Source: Leucobacter sp. UBA1945 (lineage in GTDB: Bacteria; Actinomycetota; Actinomycetes; Actinomycetales; Microbacteriaceae). From it: 5,629 nt of DNA. Position 1 is the first letter of the stretch. Every line of letters starts with the position of its first letter. A program made the position numbers and the translations under genes. Below are positions 1 through 4,092 of this stretch, piece after piece. The notes below the pieces were generated by a model. The model did not search any database. It was given only the letters and a program-made list of their open reading frames with translations, and was not told where the DNA came from. Where the stretch lies: positions 1-5,629 of the forward strand of contig DDEV01000115.1 in the NCBI GenBank assembly GCA_002336855.1, read 5' to 3'.

Positions 1-210
1 TTCGCCGAGGGCATCTCGAGCTCGAAGATCTACCTCGATCCGCAGCGCCCGGGGGTCGAAGACCTGCTCGACATGATCACCTCGGGTGTGCGCTCGTCGC
101 TCACGTATGCCGGCGCGGCCACAATTGCCGAGTTTCACGCGCGTGCTCGAGTCGGGCTGCAGTCGGCTGCGGGTTACGAAGAGGGCAAAGCGCTGCCGGT
201 GAGCTGGTAA
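1..210 (+). CDS. guaB1: GuaB1-family IMP dehydrogenase-related protein, C-terminal fragment (5' end outside window)
   Basis: This is the last 69 codons of a gene that enters from the left edge in frame 1 and stops at TAA 208-210. The translated tail carries GVRSSLTYAGAATIAEFHAR near residues 29-48 of the fragment and ends GYEEGKALPVSW. The S-x-x-TYAGA-x-T-x-x-EFH segment corresponds to the C-terminal (beta/alpha)8-barrel region of the IMPDH/GMP-reductase superfamily. The 'TYAG' form and the short GYxEG...SW tail are typical of the actinobacterial GuaB1 group rather than true GuaB, which has MGYCG at this place. GuaB1 proteins are cytosolic purine-nucleotide oxidoreductases; the mycobacterial member has been characterised as a CBS-containing GMP reductase. 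That activity is assigned here by family only, because the catalytic cysteine loop and CBS domains lie outside the window. No frameshift is visible. Confidence 0.85.
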   Translation, partial: FAEGISSSKIYLDPQRPGVEDLLDMITSGVRSSLTYAGAATIAEFHARARVGLQSAAGYEEGKALPVSW

Positions 211-240
211 TACTACGAACCCGAAATACGCGGTTCAGTA
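211..240 (+). promoter_or_regulatory. Imperfect hairpin in the guaB1-thrC spacer
   Basis: Directly after the guaB1 stop, TACT (211-214) can pair with AGTA (237-240), GAACC (217-221) with GGTTC (232-236), and CG (222-223) with CG (229-230). The loop is AAATA. Bases 215-216 and 231 are bulged. The patch is clearly richer in A/T than the flanking genes. No T-run follows, so it is not a convincing intrinsic terminator. It could be a weak terminator, a leader structure, or a binding site in the thrC upstream region. No good -35/-10 pair was found around it. Confidence 0.3.
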
Positions 241-268
241 AGCTTGAAGAGTTTGAGCGAGAAAGAGT

Positions 269-272
269 GGAG
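269..272 (+). promoter_or_regulatory. thrC ribosome binding site (decides the start)
   Basis: GGAG at 269-272 lies 6 bases before GTG 279, which is ideal spacing. The upstream in-frame GTG at 267 has only a loose purine-rich run (GAGCGAGAAAGA) before it. It also sits on the edge of this GGAG. The site therefore favours translation from 279. Confidence 0.6.
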
Positions 273-278
273 CACTCG

Positions 279-1706
279 GTGAAGTACATCTCAACCCGCG
301 GCGGCATGCAGCCAATCTCATACAGTGAGGCATTGCTCGAGGGGCTTGCCCCAGACGGCGGCCTCGCCGTGCCCGAGGCGATGCCGCAGCTGACGCTCGA
401 GCAGATCGAAGACTGGCGCGCGCTGAGCTACCCCGAGCTCGCGGTCGAGGTGCTGAGCCTCTTCGCCACAGACATTCCCGGTGCCGAGCTCGAGCGCATG
501 TGCCAAGCGGCATATAGCTCGCAGAACTTCGTGAGTGAGCAGATTGTGCCGCTCACGCCACTCAGCGCCGGCATTCAGCTCGTGGGCCTCAGCGAGGGCC
601 CGACGCTCGCGTTCAAAGACATGGCGATGCAGTACCTCGGACAGTCGATGGAGTACGCGCTGCGCAAGCAGGGTTCGGTGCTCAACATCGTCGGCGCCAC
701 CTCGGGAGACACGGGGTCAGCCGCCGAGTATTCGCTGCGAGGCAAAGAGGGCATCTCGGTGTTCATGCTCTCGCCGCAGGGCCGCATGAGCGACTTTCAG
801 CGTGCGCAGATGTACTCGCTCACCGACGAGAACATTCACAACATCGCGATCGAGGGCGTCTTCGACGACTGCCAGAACCTGCTCAAGGCCCTCTCGGGCG
901 ATCTCGCGTTCAAGCGCGAGCACCATCTCGGCACCGTGAACTCGATCAACCTCGGGCGCATCAGCGCCCAGGTGGTCTACTATTTCTGGGCCTGGCTGCG
1001 ATCCTCTGACGCGCTCGATGCCGAATCGCGCGAAACGCACCGTGCGTCGTTTACCGTGCCCTCGGGCAACTTCGGCAACATTCTCTCGGGGCATTACGCC
1101 AGGGTGATGGGGCTGCCGATTCATCGCCTCGTGCTCGCCGCCAACGAGAACAACGTGCTCGATGAGTTCTTTCGCACCGGTGTGTACCGGCCGCGCGGTG
1201 CGGCTGACACCTATCTCACGTCGAGCCCGTCGATGGACATCTCGAAGGCGTCGAACCTCGAACGCTTCATCTTCGACCTGCTCGGTCGCGACCCCGAGCG
1301 TCTCGCCGCGGCCTGGCGCACGCTCGACGAGACGGGCGAACTCGACCTTTCTGCAGAGCAGCCCCGCTTCGCCGCAGAGTTCGGCCTCGTGAGCGGCACG
1401 AGCACGCACGCCGATCGCGTCGAAACGATCCGCGAGGTGCACGAAGCGAGCAGTGTCGTAATCGATCCGCACACGGCAGACGGGGTGCGCGTCGCGTCGG
1501 CGCACCTCGATTCAGAGGTGCCTATGCTGGTGCTCGAGACCGCAAAACCCGAGAAGTTTCCCGAGATCGTCGCGGAGGCGATCGGTGAGGCAGCGGCACT
1601 TCCTGCGCACCTCGCAGGGCTGCTCGAGCTCGAACAGCACGTGACCGAGATGCCGAACGACGCCGAGCAACTGCGGGCGTTCATCGCGGCGCACGCGGTG
1701 AAGTAG
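279..1706 (+). CDS. thrC: Threonine synthase (PLP-dependent)
   Basis: This cytosolic enzyme converts O-phospho-L-homoserine and water to L-threonine and phosphate, the last step of threonine synthesis. From GTG 279 the product is 475 aa, close to the roughly 480 aa of corynebacterial ThrC. It begins MKYISTRGG and continues through LLEGLAPDGGLAVP, the N-terminal signature of the E. coli/yeast-type ThrC group. The PLP lysine is K113 in LAFKDMAMQYLG. The phosphate-binding segments GATSGDTGS (139-147) and PSGNFGN (261-267) are present. Later blocks include AANENNVLDEFF (287-298), YLTSSPSMDISKASNLERF and the C-terminal DPHTADGV (396-403). All expected core motifs are intact. The upstream GTG at 267 would add only MEHS; the GGAG and family N-terminus favour 279. 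No hom or thrB is adjacent, as in Corynebacterium, where thrC is separate from hom-thrB. The AI-2E-type gene follows after 45 bases, so co-transcription is likely. Stop is TAG 1704-1706. Confidence 0.96.
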   Translation: MKYISTRGGMQPISYSEALLEGLAPDGGLAVPEAMPQLTLEQIEDWRALSYPELAVEVLSLFATDIPGAELERMCQAAYSSQNFVSEQIVPLTPLSAGIQLVGLSEGPTLAFKDMAMQYLGQSMEYALRKQGSVLNIVGATSGDTGSAAEYSLRGKEGISVFMLSPQGRMSDFQRAQMYSLTDENIHNIAIEGVFDDCQNLLKALSGDLAFKREHHLGTVNSINLGRISAQVVYYFWAWLRSSDALDAESRETHRASFTVPSGNFGNILSGHYARVMGLPIHRLVLAANENNVLDEFFRTGVYRPRGAADTYLTSSPSMDISKASNLERFIFDLLGRDPERLAAAWRTLDETGELDLSAEQPRFAAEFGLVSGTSTHADRVETIREVHEASSVVIDPHTADGVRVASAHLDSEVPMLVLETAKPEKFPEIVAEAIGEAAALPAHLAGLLELEQHVTEMPNDAEQLRAFIAAHAVK

Positions 1707-1740
1707 GCAGGTAACACAGGAGATAGTTCGACAGCTTCGA

Positions 1741-1747
1741 GGAGGAG
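1741..1747 (+). promoter_or_regulatory. Ribosome binding site of the AI-2E-family transporter
   Basis: GGAGGAG at 1741-1747 is a near-perfect anti-16S match. It stands 6 bases (counting from GGAGG) before ATG 1752 and fixes that start. The 45-base spacer from thrC contains no terminator-like hairpin. It holds a second GGAG at 1718-1721 with no start codon at useful distance. Confidence 0.75.
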
Positions 1748-1751
1748 CAGC

Positions 1752-2927
1752 ATGTCGTGGTTTGGAAGAGGCGAACTAGAACGCCGCGTTGATTCGCTCG
1801 AGCGCCGCGCAGGCGTGGAGCCCCGCTCTGCACAAGACCCGCGTGTGGCGGCACCGAGGCTCTGGAGCGATAACTTCGGTGCCCTCGCCACACGATCTCT
1901 GCAGCTCATCGTCGTGATCGTGCTCGTCGCGGGCATCATTTGGGGTCTGCGCACGCTCAGCACGGTGTTCATTCCGATCATTTTGGCGCTTATTCTCGCG
2001 AGCACCTTCTGGCCGGTTACGAAGTGGCTTCGTGCCCGTCGCGTGCCTGCCGCCCTCGCTGCGGCGATCGAGCTCGTCGGCATTCTGCTGCTGCTCACCG
2101 GGGTCGGCTGGCTGATCACCTGGGCTGTGCGCGACGAGTGGGACGAGCTGAGCTCGAGTGCGCACGACGGCTTCGAGCAGCTCGTCGAATGGACGCACAC
2201 ACTGCCATTCTCCATCGACCAAGACCAGCTGCTGCAGTGGCGCGACCAACTGATGGACTGGGTCACATCTGTCAACGTGGGTGCCGGAGCGATCGCGGGC
2301 GTGGGGGCCGTCGCGAGTTTCGCGACGGGGCTCGTGCTCATGATCGTCGTGCTGTTCTTCTTTCTCAAAGACGGCCCGAAAATTTGGCGCTTTCTGCTGC
2401 GTCCTTTTCACGGCGATGCGCTGCAGCGCGCCGAGCGCATCGGCACCAAGGTTGTTGAAACTTTCGGTTCGTACGTTCGTGGAACCGCGAGCGTCGCTCT
2501 CGTCGACGCGATCGGCATCGGCATCGGTCTCTGGATTCTCGACGTGCCGCTCGCCCTACCGCTCGCAGTGCTCGTGTTCTTGCTTTCGTTCATCCCGCTC
2601 GTCGGTGCAACCGTCGCGGGCATTCTCGGGGCGCTGGTCGCGCTCGTCGCGAACGGTCCGCTCAGCGCCGTGCTCGTGGTCGGCGTGGTTGTGCTGGTAA
2701 ACCAGCTCGAGGGCAACTTCTTGCAGCCCGTGCTCATGGGCAGGGCGCTCAAACTGCATGCCCTCGTGATTCTGCTCGCGCTGACCGTTGGCACCGTGCT
2801 CTCGGGCATTCTCGGTGCGGTGCTCGCCGTGCCGCTCGCGGCCGTCGCTTGGGGCATCATCAAGGTATGGGATGGCCCCGACCTTCCGGTGAAGTGGGCA
2901 AGACCGCACGAAGCGCAGGCGATGTAG
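1752..2927 (+). CDS. AI-2E/PerM-family transporter
   Basis: A 391-aa polytopic inner-membrane protein, a normal length for the AI-2E family transporters (PF01594; E. coli TqsA/YdiK, B. subtilis YdbI and relatives). Residues 1-48 are hydrophilic and cytosolic, with a short heptad-like LERRVDSLERRAG. Hydrophobic segments lie near 50-66, 70-88, 99-125, 184-205, 245-265, 267-299, 303-317 and 335-371. A polar extracytoplasmic-type region occupies about 127-180. Family motifs are clear: FFFLKDG (202-208), SYVRG (240-244), SFIPLVGA (279-286) and NQLEGNFLQPVLMG (317-330), followed by HALVILLAL. Known members export autoinducer-2 or act as ion/proton antiporters, so the substrate cannot be called from sequence. 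The ATG has a strong GGAGGAG site. The stop overlaps the next start (TAGTG), giving probable translational coupling to the YbaK-like gene. Confidence 0.92.
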   Translation: MSWFGRGELERRVDSLERRAGVEPRSAQDPRVAAPRLWSDNFGALATRSLQLIVVIVLVAGIIWGLRTLSTVFIPIILALILASTFWPVTKWLRARRVPAALAAAIELVGILLLLTGVGWLITWAVRDEWDELSSSAHDGFEQLVEWTHTLPFSIDQDQLLQWRDQLMDWVTSVNVGAGAIAGVGAVASFATGLVLMIVVLFFFLKDGPKIWRFLLRPFHGDALQRAERIGTKVVETFGSYVRGTASVALVDAIGIGIGLWILDVPLALPLAVLVFLLSFIPLVGATVAGILGALVALVANGPLSAVLVVGVVVLVNQLEGNFLQPVLMGRALKLHALVILLALTVGTVLSGILGAVLAVPLAAVAWGIIKVWDGPDLPVKWARPHEAQAM

Positions 2928-3472
2928 TGTCGCTCGATTTGCGCCCGGCGCTCAGCGCGCCCGAACTGCTTGCAGACCCGGTTGCTGAAGCCGTTGCGGC
3001 ACTCGACCCTGAGATTGCTGCACGCATTCGTGTCGCACCGATCGACGCCACGCTCGCTGACACCGCCGCATTCTGCGAGGCCTATGGCGTCACCCTCGAG
3101 GCCTCGGCCAACTGCATCGTCGTCGCGGGCAAGCGAGCCGACACCGTCACCTATGCCGCGTGCGTCGTGCTCGCGACGACCCGCGCTGACGTGAACGGTG
3201 CGGTGCGCAAGCTGCTGGGGGCCCGAAAGATCAGCTTTGCTCCCATGGATGAGGCGACCGCGCTGACCGGTATGGAATACGGCGGCATCACTCCGATCGG
3301 TCTGCCGAGCGACTGGCGCGTGCTTGTCGACTCGCGCGTGCTCGCGGTAGACGCGGCGATTGTCGGCGCGGGGATTCGCGGCGCGAAGATCGAGTTGGCG
3401 GGCTCGGTGCTCGCATCGCTGCCCGGCGTCGAGGTGATCGACGACCTCGCAAAGCCGCTGCCGCAGGAGTAG
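2927..3472 (+). CDS. YbaK/EbsC-family protein (aminoacyl-tRNA deacylase-like)
   Basis: From GTG 2927 the product is 181 aa and cytosolic, with no signal peptide or membrane segment. The YbaK/ProRS-INS fold (PF04073) is supported by ANCIVVAGKR (61-70), YAACVVLATTRADVNGAVRKLLGARK (76-101), FAPMDEATALTGMEYGGITPIGLP (104-127) and the C-terminal GIRGAKIELAGSVLASLPG (149-167). These match in order the LKKVAKALGAKKVEM, TGYLVGGISPLG and GLDIELAAGDLAKIL blocks of E. coli YbaK. Canonical members hydrolyse mischarged Cys-tRNA(Pro) or related tRNAs. Here the position of the functional lysine in the QVYKTLL motif appears to be isoleucine (I64), so that activity is not assured. The start is the GTG that overlaps the transporter stop. 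The frame is open further left (GTG 2894, TTG 2849), but those would overlap the transporter and lie outside the conserved domain; no strong ribosome site precedes any of them. Coupled translation from the upstream gene is likely. Confidence 0.85.
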   Translation: MSLDLRPALSAPELLADPVAEAVAALDPEIAARIRVAPIDATLADTAAFCEAYGVTLEASANCIVVAGKRADTVTYAACVVLATTRADVNGAVRKLLGARKISFAPMDEATALTGMEYGGITPIGLPSDWRVLVDSRVLAVDAAIVGAGIRGAKIELAGSVLASLPGVEVIDDLAKPLPQE

Positions 3473-3504
3473 CGGGCTGTCGCACGGGAGTGGCAGGCTG
3501 TAGA

Positions 3505-3510
3505 TAGACT
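3505..3510 (+). promoter_or_regulatory. Candidate -10 element upstream of the small membrane protein gene
   Basis: TAGACT fits the TANNNT pattern of actinobacterial -10 boxes and sits in a locally AT-rich patch (TGTAGATAGACT). TAGATA at 3501-3506 is an alternative. No recognisable TTGACA-like -35 lies 16-19 bases upstream, so this rests on the -10 alone. Transcription would start near 3517 and leave a leader of about 45 bases. Confidence 0.3.
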
Positions 3511-3520
3511 CAGCAAGAGA

Positions 3521-3539
3521 GCCTCCGCGTTCGTGAGGC
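3521..3539 (+). promoter_or_regulatory. Small hairpin in the leader of the membrane protein gene
   Basis: GCCTC (3521-3525) pairs with GAGGC (3535-3539). CG (3526-3527) can extend the stem with CG (3532-3533), bulging T3534, around a CGTT loop. It has no T-tract and ends 9 bases before the AAAGGGA ribosome site (3549-3555). It is more likely a leader structure than a terminator for the gene before it. Confidence 0.3.
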
Positions 3540-3561
3540 GACGCGTCGAAAGGGACCATCG

Positions 3562-3975
3562 ATGATCCGTTTTCTGCTCACCGTGCTGTCGAACCTCGTG
3601 ATGGCGGCGGTTGCTCTACTGCTTGCCGATTGGTGGCTGCACGAGTGGGTCACGCTGCACCTGGGCGGCTTCTTCGTCGCGGTTGCCGTGTTCACAGTGG
3701 CTCAGGCGATCCTCGCGCCCTTCGTCTTCAACATGGCTCGCCAGTACGCCTCGGCGGTGCTCGGTGGCATCGGCCTGGTGTCGACGTTTCTTGCGTTGTG
3801 GGTTGCGAGCCTCTTTCCCGGCGGCGTCGAGGTGCGCGGGCTCGGCTGGGTACTTGCACCGCTGCTGCTCTGGATCGTGACCGCCCTCGGGGGGTGGATC
3901 GTCGTCGGGCTCGTGCTCGAGAAGTACCTGGCGAAGCGCGAGAAGCGGCGCCTCATCGAGCGGGCGGCGCGCTAG
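3562..3975 (+). CDS. Small four-helix membrane protein, PF04020 ('phage holin family'/YvlD-like) type
   Basis: A 137-aa very hydrophobic protein with four predicted transmembrane helices at about 5-23, 35-56, 64-84 and 94-118. A strongly basic cytosolic tail follows (KYLAKREKRRLIERAAR, 121-137). The MIRFLLTVLSN start, the AQAILAPFVF stretch after helix 2 and the LALWVASLFPGGVEVRG turn between helices 3 and 4 resemble PF04020 proteins. Those usually have a 'NALVRPLL' block and a 'WLLPGFEV' turn at these places. Members are widespread in actinobacteria and firmicutes. The holin name is historical: there is no endolysin or phage gene nearby, so a lysis role is not supported and the function is unknown. 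ATG 3562 has AAAGGGA at 3549-3555 with 6-base spacing. It is separated by 89 bases from the YbaK-like gene and probably has its own promoter. Confidence 0.8.
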   Translation: MIRFLLTVLSNLVMAAVALLLADWWLHEWVTLHLGGFFVAVAVFTVAQAILAPFVFNMARQYASAVLGGIGLVSTFLALWVASLFPGGVEVRGLGWVLAPLLLWIVTALGGWIVVGLVLEKYLAKREKRRLIERAAR

Positions 3976-4046
3976 CCTCTCTGTAACCGGCTCTGCGGCA
4001 CGCGGGGCACGTCGCGCGAAATCGAGACGACGGGCGGCAAGGCCGG

Positions 4047-4052
4047 TAGAGT
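4047..4052 (+). promoter_or_regulatory. Candidate -10 element upstream of smc
   Basis: TAGAGT matches TANNNT and stands at the left edge of the only AT-richer patch in the 3976-4092 spacer. The region 16-19 bases upstream (around GAGACG, 4024-4029) has no convincing -35. The predicted start site would be near 4059, inside the palindrome at 4050-4069, leaving a leader of about 35 bases before GTG 4093. Confidence 0.35.
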
Positions 4053-4069
4053 GAACGTTTAGGTTCACT
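4050..4069 (+). promoter_or_regulatory. Perfect inverted repeat (operator-like) upstream of smc
   Basis: AGTGAAC (4050-4056) and GTTCACT (4063-4069) are exact reverse complements separated by GTTTAG. The 20-base site covers the end of the candidate -10 and the predicted transcription start. That is a typical place for a repressor operator. In RNA it could also form a 7-bp hairpin just before the AAGGAGG site. No regulator is encoded in the window. Confidence 0.45.
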
Positions 4070-4080
4070 GGGCGAAGGCT

Positions 4081-4088
4081 GAAGGAGG
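4081..4088 (+). promoter_or_regulatory. smc ribosome binding site
   Basis: GAAGGAGG is a full-strength Shine-Dalgarno sequence 4 bases before GTG 4093. It supports this start over any downstream codon, in agreement with the family N-terminus MHLKSLTLKGFKSFA. Confidence 0.75.
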
Positions 4089-4092
4089 CAGA

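Noticed and set aside
217..236. GAACC...GGTTC upstream of thrC as a LexA-type or T-box element
   Set aside because: The spacing between half-sites is far too long for LexA. The spacer is too short for a T-box, and no T-box core sequence is present.
717..1505. Long open frame on the minus strand opposite thrC (262 codons)
   Set aside because: It lies wholly within a clearly real gene. Its product is Arg/Glu/Val-rich low-complexity sequence with no domain, as expected from antisense frames in GC-rich DNA with strong codon bias.
1211..2368. Long open frame on the minus strand spanning the end of thrC and the start of the transporter (385 codons)
   Set aside because: It crosses two well-supported genes and translates to Ser/Thr/Arg/Ala-rich sequence without motifs.
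2408..3559. Long open frame on the minus strand opposite the transporter and YbaK-like genes (383 codons)
   Set aside because: It is antisense to two recognisable proteins, has no credible ribosome site or domain, and its amino-acid make-up is that of a shadow frame.
3562..3975. Prophage lysis module suggested by the holin-family label
   Set aside because: No endolysin, spanin, structural phage gene, integrase or attachment site is present; the neighbours are housekeeping genes.
3997..4011. Direct repeat GGCACG-CGG-GGCACG after the membrane protein gene
   Set aside because: Only two six-base copies in a very GC-rich spacer, which is expected by chance. It forms no terminator with a T-tract.
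4053..4066. Possible SOS (LexA) box GAAC...GTTC upstream of smc
   Set aside because: The actinobacterial LexA site has GAAC and GTTC four bases apart. Here the spacing is six, and the flanks are not TCGAAC/GTTCGA.
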